Source: Cytobacillus suaedae (GTDB taxonomy: Bacteria; Bacillota; Bacilli; Bacillales; Bacillaceae_L). From it: a DNA stretch of 64,000 nt. Below are positions 18,423 to 25,847 of the stretch, in pieces. Made by a program: the position numbers and the translations under genes. The notes below the pieces were generated by a model. The model ran no database searches. It had not been told where the DNA came from and saw only the letters and a program-made list of their open reading frames with translations. The stretch covers positions 1,940,001 through 2,004,000 of the forward strand of contig CP063163.1 of the NCBI GenBank assembly GCA_014960805.1, read 5' to 3'. Position 1 is the first letter of the stretch. Every line of letters starts with the position of its first letter.

Positions 18423-19349
18423 TTGAACATCTACCTTGATGTTATTTGGTTACTGAACTTTCTATTTGATGGGTTATTACTTTTATTAACGGCATTCATT
18501 CTAAAGCGTAAAATCTCGATCTGGAGAATGGCATTAGGGGCATTTATTGGGTCTTTAATTGTTATATTAATGGTATCTCCTTTGTCAATGTATGCATCAC
18601 ATCCAATTATAAAACTAATTTTTTCATTTTTAATAATTGGCACTGCCTTTGGATTTAAACGTTTCCGCTATTTTATCCAAAATCTATTAACCTTTTACTT
18701 TGCTACCTTTGTAGTTGGTGGTGGAATGATTGGTGTCCATAATTTCTTGGAATATGAAGTTAAAGTAATGGATGGCGTACTTATGACAAATTCAACAGGG
18801 TTAGGCAATCCTATTAGTTGGGCTTTCGTAGTGATAGGGTTTCCTGTGTTATGGTATTTTACCAGAAATCAGATTAGTGATTTTGAAATGAAAAAGATAC
18901 ACTTTGATCAGATTGCTGAAGTGGTCATATCTATAGACTCTCTTGACCTTCGAATTAAGGGTTTAATAGATAGTGGAAATCAGTTATATGACCCGATAAC
19001 GAAAAGTCCTGTACTTATTGTTGACACGACTAAAACAGTGCATTTTTTTCCTGAATCAATTATTCGACAGTCAAAAAATATTGAATCTTTAGGTTCAGAT
19101 CAAGACCAAGAAGCCCATAAATGGGAAAGCAGAATCCGAATAATACCGTATCGAGGTGTTGGTCAAGACCACCAATTTTTACTTGCTATTAAACCTGATA
19201 AAATTACGATTTTCCATAACGGTGAGCAAATTTCTGTTACGAAAGGTTTGATTGCACTAAATCATACCCCTCTATCATCCGATGGAGAGTATGAATGTAT
19301 TGTTCATCCCAAAATGCTGCTCTCATCGTCTGTTCAACCGGCATCTTAG
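18423..19349 (+). CDS. spoIIGA: SpoIIGA, pro-sigma-E processing protease
   Basis: Membrane aspartic protease that cleaves pro-sigma-E in the mother cell after a signal from the forespore (SpoIIR). The N-terminal half has about five membrane segments; the C-terminal half carries the protease motif IDSGNQLYDP with Asp183, at the same position as the known catalytic Asp183 of B. subtilis SpoIIGA. TTG at 18423 gives 308 aa (family about 309) and follows AAGGAG at 18410-18415; upstream in-frame ATG 18390 would add residues with no family match. It forms an operon with sigE, 54 bases downstream. Confidence 0.94.
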   Translation: MNIYLDVIWLLNFLFDGLLLLLTAFILKRKISIWRMALGAFIGSLIVILMVSPLSMYASHPIIKLIFSFLIIGTAFGFKRFRYFIQNLLTFYFATFVVGGGMIGVHNFLEYEVKVMDGVLMTNSTGLGNPISWAFVVIGFPVLWYFTRNQISDFEMKKIHFDQIAEVVISIDSLDLRIKGLIDSGNQLYDPITKSPVLIVDTTKTVHFFPESIIRQSKNIESLGSDQDQEAHKWESRIRIIPYRGVGQDHQFLLAIKPDKITIFHNGEQISVTKGLIALNHTPLSSDGEYECIVHPKMLLSSSVQPAS

Positions 19350-19403
19350 TGTTATCTATACTATCATACTCATCAAACTACAATTTAGAAGGAGGAACTT
19401 TAC

Positions 19404-20123
19404 GTGGTCAAACTTAAACTTCGTTTAACCTATTTGTGGTATAAAATATTACTGAAATTTGGAATTAAAACTGATGAAATTTACTACATTGGTGGAAGTG
19501 AAGCCCTGCCACCACCACTTTCAAAGGACGAAGAAGAGCTGTTATTAAAAAAGCTTCCTACGGGAGATAAGGCTGCAAGGTCAATCTTAATTGAAAGAAA
19601 TTTAAGATTGGTTGTATACATTGCAAGAAAATTTGAAAACACGGGCATTAATATAGAAGATTTAATAAGTATTGGAACCATAGGACTAATTAAAGCAGTA
19701 AATACCTTTAATCCTGAGAAGAAAATTAAATTAGCTACATATGCATCAAGGTGTATTGAAAACGAGATCCTCATGTACTTACGAAGAAATAATAAAATTC
19801 GGTCAGAAGTTTCCTTTGATGAGCCTCTGAATATCGACTGGGATGGTAATGAACTACTTTTATCAGATGTTTTAGGTACTGAGGAAGATATTATTACAAA
19901 AGATTTAGAAGCAAATGTTGATCGTAAGCTACTTGTTAAAGCTTTACATCAATTAAACGAGCGAGAAAAACAAATCATGGAGCTACGCTTTGGGTTAATT
20001 GGTGGAGAAGAAAAAACTCAAAAAGACGTAGCAGATATGCTTGGCATATCACAATCTTATATCTCCAGGCTAGAGAAGAGGATCATTAAAAGACTCCGAA
20101 AAGAATTCAATAAAATGGTGTAA
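19404..20123 (+). CDS. sigE: Pro-sigma-E, mother-cell sigma factor
   Basis: Early mother-cell sigma factor, made as an inactive precursor. The 239-aa length equals that of B. subtilis. The first 27 residues are the basic, hydrophobic pro-sequence; the processing site is expected between Tyr27 and Tyr28 ([15 protein letters not shown]). Region 2 ([41 protein letters not shown]) and region 4 with its helix-turn-helix ([20 protein letters not shown]) are intact. The start is GTG after GAAGGAGG. Confidence 0.97.
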   Translation: MVKLKLRLTYLWYKILLKFGIKTDEIYYIGGSEALPPPLSKDEEELLLKKLPTGDKAARSILIERNLRLVVYIARKFENTGINIEDLISIGTIGLIKAVNTFNPEKKIKLATYASRCIENEILMYLRRNNKIRSEVSFDEPLNIDWDGNELLLSDVLGTEEDIITKDLEANVDRKLLVKALHQLNEREKQIMELRFGLIGGEEKTQKDVADMLGISQSYISRLEKRIIKRLRKEFNKMV

Positions 20124-20137
20124 TAAAAAAATTTTTT

Positions 20138-20182
20138 AACCCGATTAAGTCGCTGAAATTACGCTACTAATCGGGTTTTTTC
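20138..20182 (+). terminator. Terminator after sigE
   Basis: AACCCGATTA (20138-20147) pairs perfectly with TAATCGGGTT (20168-20177), followed by TTTTTC. It separates sigE from the separately controlled sigG. Confidence 0.88.
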
Positions 20183-20216
20183 TTGCCTTTTCCTGTTAAT
20201 TCGAGAAATAGCTTGT

Positions 20217-20245
20217 GCATATTTTTCCCTCCAAAGGAGATACTT
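20217..20245 (+). promoter_or_regulatory. Putative sigma-F/sigma-G promoter of sigG
   Basis: GCATA (20217-20221) and GGAGATACTT (20236-20245), 14 bases apart, resemble the forespore consensus GYATA / GGNNANANTT. Forespore control of sigG is known in B. subtilis, and the terminator just upstream means sigG needs its own promoter. Confidence 0.5.
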
Positions 20246-20281
20246 AACTTTGTACAGCAACTCCTGTTAGGAGGGAAAGAA

Positions 20282-21061
20282 TTGACTCGAAATAAAGTTG
20301 AAATTTGTGGAGTAGATACTTCAAAGCTACCAGTACTTAAGAATGAAGAAATGAGAGAACTATTTAGACAAATGCAAAGTGGTAATTTGTCTGCACGTGA
20401 GAAATTAGTGAATGGAAATCTACGATTGGTTCTCAGTGTTATTCAACGTTTTAATAACAGAGGAGAATTTGTAGATGACCTATTCCAAGTAGGATGCATT
20501 GGATTGATGAAGTCTATTGACAACTTTGATCTAGGCCAAAATGTCAAATTCTCTACATACGCAGTGCCTATGATCATTGGAGAAATTAGACGCTATCTAA
20601 GAGATAATAATCCAATTAGAGTATCAAGATCACTCAGAGATATTGCATACAAAGCCTTACAGGTGAGGGAGCGATTAATGAGTGAAACCTCAAGGGAACC
20701 AACTGCAGAAGAGATTTCGAAGGTGCTTGATGTGCCCCATGAGGAAATTGTGTTTGCATTGGATGCTATTCAAGACCCTGTATCATTATTTGAACCGATT
20801 TATAATGATGGGGGAGATCCGATTTTTGTAATGGATCAGTTAAGTGATGAACGAAACCGGGATACGAATTGGATTGAAGAAATAGCGTTAAAAGAAGGTA
20901 TGAGACGTCTTAACGAGCGTGAGAAACTAATTTTAAGAAAACGTTTTTTCCAAGGAAAGACTCAAATGGAAGTTGCTGAAGAAATTGGGATTTCTCAAGC
21001 GCAAGTTTCACGCCTTGAAAAAGCTGCAATTAAACAAATGAATAAGAACATTCAAAACTAA
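20282..21061 (+). CDS. sigG: Sigma-G, late forespore sigma factor
   Basis: Directs late forespore genes such as germination receptors and SASPs. The 259-aa protein is nearly identical in pattern to B. subtilis SigG (260 aa), beginning TRNKVEICGVDTSKLP. Region 2 has RFNNRGEFVDDLFQVGCIGL and region 4 has TQMEVAEEIGISQAQVSRLE. The TTG at 20282 follows TAGGAGGGA at a proper distance and aligns with the family start; a longer frame from 20183 would run through the promoter and is not used. Confidence 0.96.
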   Translation: MTRNKVEICGVDTSKLPVLKNEEMRELFRQMQSGNLSAREKLVNGNLRLVLSVIQRFNNRGEFVDDLFQVGCIGLMKSIDNFDLGQNVKFSTYAVPMIIGEIRRYLRDNNPIRVSRSLRDIAYKALQVRERLMSETSREPTAEEISKVLDVPHEEIVFALDAIQDPVSLFEPIYNDGGDPIFVMDQLSDERNRDTNWIEEIALKEGMRRLNEREKLILRKRFFQGKTQMEVAEEIGISQAQVSRLEKAAIKQMNKNIQN

Positions 21062-21140
21062 TGCATAGAACTGCTCTTTATAGGGGCAGTTCTTTTTATA
21101 GGTTATATATTTTGTTGTTACTAATAACATTGACCGTTCC

Positions 21141-21256
21141 TTTCCGCTGCAGGCACTTGCTTTCCGCGGGGAGGAAGTCGAGCCTCCTCAACGTTCCGTC
21201 TGCGGGGTCTCGACTTTTCCTCTATCTCCCGCAGGAGTCAAGTGCCTTCCGCTCCA
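21141..21256 (+). repeat. Palindromic intergenic repeat, copy A
   Basis: Core motifs TTTCCGCGGGG, GAGCCTCCTC, CTGCGGGGTCTC and CTCCCGCAGGAGTC occur in order. Outer arms GGCACTTG (21152-21159) and CAAGTGCC (21239-21246) pair, CTGCGGG (21200-21206) pairs with CCCGCAG (21228-21234), and GTCGAG pairs with CTCGAC. It fills much of the 359-base gap between sigG and ylmC. Related copies lie at 42765, 43036, 44937 and 62050. Confidence 0.85.
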
Positions 21257-21356
21257 ATGCACTCTAGTTTTTTAAACATTGTTAATTAACAACATCTTAA
21301 GCGAAAAACACCACATTTACTTTTAGGGTTATTTTTAAGAGAGATAAAATTTTATA

Positions 21357-21385
21357 CAATATTCTTCGTTGCAGAATCATATAGT
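21357..21385 (+). promoter_or_regulatory. Possible sigma-E promoter of ylmC
   Basis: CAATATT (21357-21363) and CATATAGT (21378-21385), 14 bases apart, resemble the sigma-E pattern (ATATT, then CATACAAT). Family membership of ylmC in sporulation proteins fits, but the match is imperfect. Confidence 0.35.
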
Positions 21386-21420
21386 ACAGTAAAAGGATTT
21401 TTCGAGAGGGCGGGTACGGT

Positions 21421-21666
21421 ATGATTCATATATCAGAGTTCCAGATGAAAGAAGTTGTAAATGTTGGTGATGGGAAGCGGTTAGGTAGTATAACAGATTT
21501 TGACATTAATTTAATGACTGGTAAAATTGAAGCAATCATAATATCTGGCCAAGGAAAAGTATTGGGATTTTTTGGAAAAGATGAAGATATTGTCATTCCG
21601 TGGAGGAATATTGTCAAAGTTGGAGCAGATGTCATTCTCGTAAGACAAATGAAAAATCTTGAGTAG
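21421..21666 (+). CDS. ylmC: YlmC/YmxH-family PRC-barrel protein
   Basis: An 81-aa, single-domain PRC-barrel-like protein (GKRLGSITDFDINLMTGKIE, then VIPWRNIVKVGADVILV). It matches the small YlmC/YmxH family of spore formers and has the B. subtilis YlmC length. Molecular function is unknown. GAGGGCGGG lies upstream of the ATG. B. subtilis carries ylmA between sigG and ylmC; here that place is taken by repeat copy A. Confidence 0.87.
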   Translation: MIHISEFQMKEVVNVGDGKRLGSITDFDINLMTGKIEAIIISGQGKVLGFFGKDEDIVIPWRNIVKVGADVILVRQMKNLE

Positions 21667-21772
21667 GTTACATAAGTTTGACATTTTTCTTATGTTTTCG
21701 CACTCAATTATGTAAAACTATGATAAAATAAGCAAAAGAAGGTAAAAATTTAACGAAAAAAGGATTTAACTC

Positions 21773-22609
21773 ATGACAAAAAATCTCTTTTCAAGACAAA
21801 GTGAAGGAATTTTACAATTGAAGAGCTGGGAAAACATAGACCCCTCTGTAGTAGCAGGTTTTACTACAAAGATAGGGGGATTTAGTGATGTTCCTTTTCA
21901 GTCCTTTAATATGGGTCTTCATGTAGGAGATGATTCTAAACTTGTGGGAAAAAACCGAGGAAAATTAGCTAATACCATTGGCTTCCCTACCTCAGATTGG
22001 GTATGCTCAGAACAAGTCCATGATGCTGAAATTATGAAAGTGACTAGGAATCATGCTGGCAAAGGTGTACATATATACGAGCAGGGCATAAAGGGAACAG
22101 ATGGCCTTTACACAAGTGAAAAAAACCTTCTACTAACGTTATGTTTTGCTGATTGTGTTCCATTATACTTTTCTGCACCTAAATATAATCTAATCGGTGC
22201 AGCTCATGCAGGGTGGAAAGGAACAGTCAATGATATAGGGGGCAAGATGATTAGAATCTGGAATACCGAAGAAGAAGTTACTCCAGAGGATATTCATGTC
22301 GTGATTGGGCCTGCTATTGGTTCATGCTGTTATATCGTAGACAACTATGTAATTGAAAAAGTAAATGAAGTCCTTACCTATGATGAATACATACCTTATA
22401 AACTTGTTAGTGAAGGACAATATTCTCTGGATTTAAAAATACTAAATCAACTTCTCTTAATTCAATCTGGTGTGCCTAAAGAAAATATTCATGTTTCCTC
22501 TTACTGTACGAGTTGTGAAAAAGAATTGTTTTTTTCACATCGACGTGATAAAGGTCAGTCAGGAAGAATGGCGAGCTTTATTGGACGTAAGGAGGATATC
22601 GGACTATGA
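21773..22609 (+). CDS. ylmD: Multicopper-oxidase-like/PgeF family protein YlmD
   Basis: A 278-aa member of the YfiH/DUF152 family (now called peptidoglycan editing factor PgeF, or purine nucleoside phosphorylase-like). Metal-site motifs are visible: LCFADCVPLYF and AAHAGWKGTVND, plus a C-terminal SYCTSCEKELFFSHRRD segment. It heads the ylmDE-sepF-ylmGH unit. TGATAAAAT at 21721-21729 is a possible extended -10. Its stop overlaps the ylmE start by 4 bases. The true physiological substrate in bacilli is unsettled. Confidence 0.92.
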   Translation: MTKNLFSRQSEGILQLKSWENIDPSVVAGFTTKIGGFSDVPFQSFNMGLHVGDDSKLVGKNRGKLANTIGFPTSDWVCSEQVHDAEIMKVTRNHAGKGVHIYEQGIKGTDGLYTSEKNLLLTLCFADCVPLYFSAPKYNLIGAAHAGWKGTVNDIGGKMIRIWNTEEEVTPEDIHVVIGPAIGSCCYIVDNYVIEKVNEVLTYDEYIPYKLVSEGQYSLDLKILNQLLLIQSGVPKENIHVSSYCTSCEKELFFSHRRDKGQSGRMASFIGRKEDIGL

Positions 22610-23283
22610 ATGTAAAGGGAAATTTAATAGAGATAGAAGCTAGTATTGACCAAGCCTGTAAGCAAGTTGGGCGGGATCGTAGCAACGTTAAAATTATTGC
22701 CGTTACAAAATATGTTAGTGTAGAACGTACTATTGAAGCAGTTGATGCAGGAATTATGCATTTAGGTGAAAGCCGGGATGATGGATTATTAAAAAAGTGG
22801 GATGAACTAAATCATAAAGTATCTTGGCACTTTATAGGCTCGCTTCAAACTAAAAAAGTTAAAAAGATTATTGATAAAGTCGACTATATACACTCACTAG
22901 ATCGATTGTCATTAGCAGAAGAAATCCATAAGAGAGCCTCAAGACAGATAAATTGCTTTGTTCAAGTAAATGTTTCTGGTGAGGAATCAAAGCATGGAAT
23001 TCATCCAAACGAAGTAATTGACTTCATACATAAATTGAAGGATTTTCCGAACATAAGAGTTGTGGGGTTAATGACGATGGCTCCATATACTGAAGACCAA
23101 CAGATTATCAGAGAATGCTTCAGGACCCTTAGACTTCTAAGTCTTAATGTACAAGCTTTGAAGCTTCCATTTGCACCATGTCTTGAACTTTCTATGGGTA
23201 TGTCAAATGACTTTGAAATTGCTGTAAAGGAAGGTGCGACCTTTCTTAGAATAGGAACTTCTTTAGTTGGAAAGGAATTTTGA
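22606..23283 (+). CDS. ylmE: PLP-homeostasis protein, YggS/PROSC family
   Basis: Pyridoxal-phosphate-binding TIM-barrel protein of 225 aa that buffers PLP; no enzymatic reaction is established for the family. The PLP lysine is expected at Lys35 in KIIAVTKYVS. Further family blocks are GESRDDGLLKKW (usual GENRVQE), WHFIGSLQTKKVK and LELSMGMSNDFEIAV near the C-terminus. The ATG overlaps the ylmD stop (ATGA), so translation is probably coupled. Confidence 0.94.
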   Translation: MNVKGNLIEIEASIDQACKQVGRDRSNVKIIAVTKYVSVERTIEAVDAGIMHLGESRDDGLLKKWDELNHKVSWHFIGSLQTKKVKKIIDKVDYIHSLDRLSLAEEIHKRASRQINCFVQVNVSGEESKHGIHPNEVIDFIHKLKDFPNIRVVGLMTMAPYTEDQQIIRECFRTLRLLSLNVQALKLPFAPCLELSMGMSNDFEIAVKEGATFLRIGTSLVGKEF

Positions 23284-23296
23284 GGAGGTAAGATAG

Positions 23297-23734
23297 ATGA
23301 GTATTAAAAATAAATTTAAAAGCTTTTTTGCATTAGAAGATGAATATGACTACAATGAAGAGGAATATTTTGAAGAAGAGGAACTTGAACCTGTAAAAAC
23401 CACTAGATCTTCAGCTAAACAAAATGTTGTAAGCTTACAAAGTGTACAAAAATCTTCTAAGGTTGTTTTGTTTGAACCTCGAGTTTATGCTGAAGCACAA
23501 GAAATTGCTGACCATTTAAAAAACAGACGTGCAGTTGTAGTTAATTTACAGCGAATTCAGCATGACCAAGCAAAACGTATTGTTGATTTCCTAAGTGGAA
23601 CTGTTTATGCAATAGGTGGAGATATTCAGCGTATTGGGACAAATATCTTCCTATGTACACCTGAAAATGTTGATGTATCTGGTAATATTTCAGACGTTGT
23701 TACAGAGGATGAGTTATCTGAGAAGAGGTGGTAG
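23297..23734 (+). CDS. sepF: Cell division protein SepF
   Basis: Z-ring assembly and membrane-anchoring protein. The 145-aa chain begins with an amphipathic helix ([12 protein letters not shown]), then an acidic stretch of Glu, Asp and Tyr (about 17-32), then the globular domain with [30 protein letters not shown] and [27 protein letters not shown] lies before the ATG. It works with FtsZ, whose C-terminal peptide is conserved in this window. Confidence 0.96.
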   Translation: MSIKNKFKSFFALEDEYDYNEEEYFEEEELEPVKTTRSSAKQNVVSLQSVQKSSKVVLFEPRVYAEAQEIADHLKNRRAVVVNLQRIQHDQAKRIVDFLSGTVYAIGGDIQRIGTNIFLCTPENVDVSGNISDVVTEDELSEKRW

Positions 23735-23739
23735 ATTAG

Positions 23740-24000
23740 ATGGATTTACTTCAAGGTATTTTACAAACAGCTATTCAATTTTACTCCTATGCATTAATTG
23801 CATACATCTTAATGTCTTGGTTTCCAAATGCTAGAGAGTCAAAAATTGGCCAATTTCTTACAAAAATATGTGAACCATACTTAGAACCTTTCAGAAAAAT
23901 AATCCCGCCATTAGGTATGATTGATATTTCACCCATTGTAGCAATATTTGTGTTAAATTTTGCTTCAATTGGATTAAATACTTTATTTGGAATGTTTTAA
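23740..24000 (+). CDS. ylmG: YggT-family membrane protein YlmG
   Basis: An 86-aa protein with two membrane segments ([19 protein letters not shown] and [20 protein letters not shown]) joined by a loop with the family sequence [14 protein letters not shown]. It lies 5 bases after sepF, the usual YggT position. Its role is unknown; links to division or nucleoid layout have been proposed for relatives. Confidence 0.92.
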   Translation: MDLLQGILQTAIQFYSYALIAYILMSWFPNARESKIGQFLTKICEPYLEPFRKIIPPLGMIDISPIVAIFVLNFASIGLNTLFGMF

Positions 24001-24021
24001 CATATAGTTCAACTTGTGAAG

Positions 24022-24044
24022 CTCGGCAATAGCCGAGTTTCTTT
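24022..24044 (+). terminator. Small terminator-like hairpin between ylmG and ylmH
   Basis: CTCGGC (24022-24027) pairs with GCCGAG (24032-24037) over AATA, followed by TTTCTTT. Confidence 0.5.
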
Positions 24045-24085
24045 AGATAGTTTAACCTAATTAATTATATGGAGAAGTCATTAAC

Positions 24086-24859
24086 ATGAGTATTTATCAA
24101 CATTTTCGAAAAGAAGAGCATGTCTTCATTGATCAAGTATTGTCATGGAAGGAAGCAGTACTTACACAGTATGCTGCTAAAATAACAGACTTCTTAGATC
24201 CTAGAGAACAGGAAATAGTTAGAGCTGTTATTGGAAATGATTCGGAGGTTCAGGTTGATTTCTATGGTGGGCATGATTCTACCGAAAGAAACCGTGCACT
24301 ACTGTATCCTGAATATTTCAAACCTTCCGTTGATGATTATCAGCTATCTGTTTTTCAAATCGAATATCCTTCCAAATTTGTTACAATTGATCACCGAAAA
24401 ATATTAGGATCACTAATGTCTCTAGGTGTTAAGAGAAGTAAATTTGGAGATATTCTTGTTTCTGGTGACCTCGTTCAGATTATTGTTGCACAAGAAATTG
24501 CCGATTATATTCGGACGAACTTGGAATCTGTTGGAAAAGCGACAGTATCGCTTAAAGAAATTTCTTTTGATCAACTTATTTTTACTGAGGAAGCGTGGGA
24601 TGAACATACTACAACCGTTTCTTCAATGAGGCTTGATGTGGTATTATCATCCATTTATAACTTGTCTAGACAGAAGATTCAAGCGATGATTCAATCTGGT
24701 TTGGTTAAGGTTAATTGGAAAGTTGTAGAACAAACAGCTTTTGAGTGTAAAGAAGGAGACGTACTCTCCCTTCGTGGATTTGGCCGAAGTAAGCTTCTTA
24801 CGAATGAAGGTAAAACAAAGAAGGAAAAATGGCGAATCGTTGTAGGGAAACAAAAATAA
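24086..24859 (+). CDS. ylmH: RNA-binding S4-domain protein YlmH
   Basis: A 257-aa protein with an N-terminal alpha/beta domain and a C-terminal S4 RNA-binding domain (about 180-245: MRLDVVLSSIYNLSRQKIQAM...GLVKVNWKVVE...GDVLSLRGFGRSKL). It matches B. subtilis YlmH, which has been tied to ribosome-associated quality control; rqcH is also in this window. Close to the division genes sepF and divIVA, as in other Gram-positives. Confidence 0.93.
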   Translation: MSIYQHFRKEEHVFIDQVLSWKEAVLTQYAAKITDFLDPREQEIVRAVIGNDSEVQVDFYGGHDSTERNRALLYPEYFKPSVDDYQLSVFQIEYPSKFVTIDHRKILGSLMSLGVKRSKFGDILVSGDLVQIIVAQEIADYIRTNLESVGKATVSLKEISFDQLIFTEEAWDEHTTTVSSMRLDVVLSSIYNLSRQKIQAMIQSGLVKVNWKVVEQTAFECKEGDVLSLRGFGRSKLLTNEGKTKKEKWRIVVGKQK

Positions 24860-24880
24860 TTCCAAAATCATTGCAGGATA

Positions 24881-24908
24881 TTGACTACAAAACGTCGAAT
24901 ATGTCGAA
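24881..24908 (+). promoter_or_regulatory. Tandem Spo0A-type boxes before divIVA
   Basis: TGTCGAA at 24902-24908 is an exact 0A box; CGTCGAA at 24893-24899 matches 6 of 7, in the same orientation and 9 bases earlier. They lie just downstream of a -35-like TTGACT (24881-24886). No clear -10 is seen. The position suggests repression if that hexamer is used. Confidence 0.45.
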
Positions 24909-24954
24909 TAGTGAAATTTATGGACTAATACTACTACTTTTTGGAGGTGGCAAT

Positions 24955-25473
24955 ATGCCTTTAACACCATTAGATATTCATAACAAAGAGTTTAATAAAG
25001 GATTTCGTGGTTACGATGAAGATGAAGTTAACGAATTTCTAGACCAAGTGATTAAGGACTATGAATTGGTTATTCGTGAAAAAAAGGAACTAGAAGCAAA
25101 ATTGGCTGAGCAGGGTGAAAAATTAGGACATTTTACAAATATTGAAGAAACGTTAAATAAATCAATTTTAATAGCTCAAGAAACTGCTGAAGACGTAAAA
25201 AGAAATGCACAAAAAGAAGCAAAACTTATCATCAAAGAAGCAGAAAAGAATGCTGATCGCATAATCAATGAATCTCTTGCTAAATCAAGAAAAATTGCTA
25301 TTGAGATTGAAGAGCTCAAGAAACAGTCTAAGGTTTTCAGAAATCGATTTAGAATGCTGATTGAAGCACAACTAGATCTAATTCAATCTGATGACTGGGA
25401 CCACTTAATGAAATATAATGTGGAACCTGTTTTTGATGACTCAGATGAAAATAAAAGTAAACTTGACGTTTAG
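24955..25473 (+). CDS. divIVA: Cell-pole and septum marker DivIVA
   Basis: Coiled-coil protein that gathers at curved membrane and recruits MinJ and sporulation partners. The ATG at 24955 follows TGGAGGTGG and gives 172 aa (B. subtilis 164). The membrane-binding N-domain is intact with Phe17-Arg18 in KGFRGYDEDEVNEFLDQV, followed by a long coiled coil (about 30-130) and an acidic tail. A longer frame from 24829 overlaps ylmH and lacks family similarity. The ileS promoter -35 lies inside its last codons. Confidence 0.96.
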   Translation: MPLTPLDIHNKEFNKGFRGYDEDEVNEFLDQVIKDYELVIREKKELEAKLAEQGEKLGHFTNIEETLNKSILIAQETAEDVKRNAQKEAKLIIKEAEKNADRIINESLAKSRKIAIEIEELKKQSKVFRNRFRMLIEAQLDLIQSDDWDHLMKYNVEPVFDDSDENKSKLDV

Positions 25474-25492
25474 CCGATTAATAGCATATAAT
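25464..25492 (+). promoter_or_regulatory. Sigma-A-type promoter for the ileS T-box transcript
   Basis: TTGACG (25464-25469), a 17-base spacer and TATAAT (25487-25492): a near-consensus vegetative promoter overlapping the divIVA stop codon. Confidence 0.8.
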
Positions 25493-25499
25493 TTATAGT

Positions 25500-25758
25500 G
25501 AATTTTAATAGTAAACGATGATGGGGACAGTAGTGTTTTATTTTACTTACGAAGCGAGTCGGGGACGGTGTGAGCCTGACTAAGGATAAAATATGAAGAT
25601 CACCCTGGAGTTCCTTTCTGAACGTTAAGTAAGTTTAGGCGAATCATTCACGTTACGAATGTTTGAGTGGGCTAATAATTGTTTTTCATTAGTCATTTAA
25701 GGGTGGTACCGCGAGACCTTCTCGTCCCTTTTGGGATGAGAAGGTCTTTTTGCATTTT
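25500..25758 (+). ncRNA. T-box riboswitch (tRNA-Ile-sensing) upstream of ileS
   Basis: The leader has the T-box sequence AAGGGTGGTACCGCG at 25699-25713, the antiterminator side that pairs with the uncharged tRNA acceptor end. It is followed by a terminator (GAGACCTTCTCGTCCC with GGGATGAGAAGGTC, then TTTTT). The Stem I specifier codon is most likely ATC (25599-25601, in GAAGATCACC), an isoleucine codon that fits the downstream gene. Uncharged tRNA-Ile should favour read-through into ileS. This explains the 374-base gap between divIVA and ileS. Confidence 0.95.
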
Positions 25759-25847
25759 TTGAAATTTATGTTTCATTAAAACTGATAGTAAATGACTATT
25801 TTTGGCAATGATGAAAGTGAAACCAAAGTTGGAGGAGAAATGTTTTT

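Noticed and set aside
21061-21267. Plus-strand frame of 68 codons after sigG
   Set aside because: It runs through repeat copy A and has no ribosome-binding site or family similarity; the palindromic G/C-rich core removes stop codons by composition.
21678-21729. TTGACA at 21678 as -35 for ylmD
   Set aside because: No -10-like hexamer lies 16-19 bases downstream; the possible extended -10 at 21721 is too far away.
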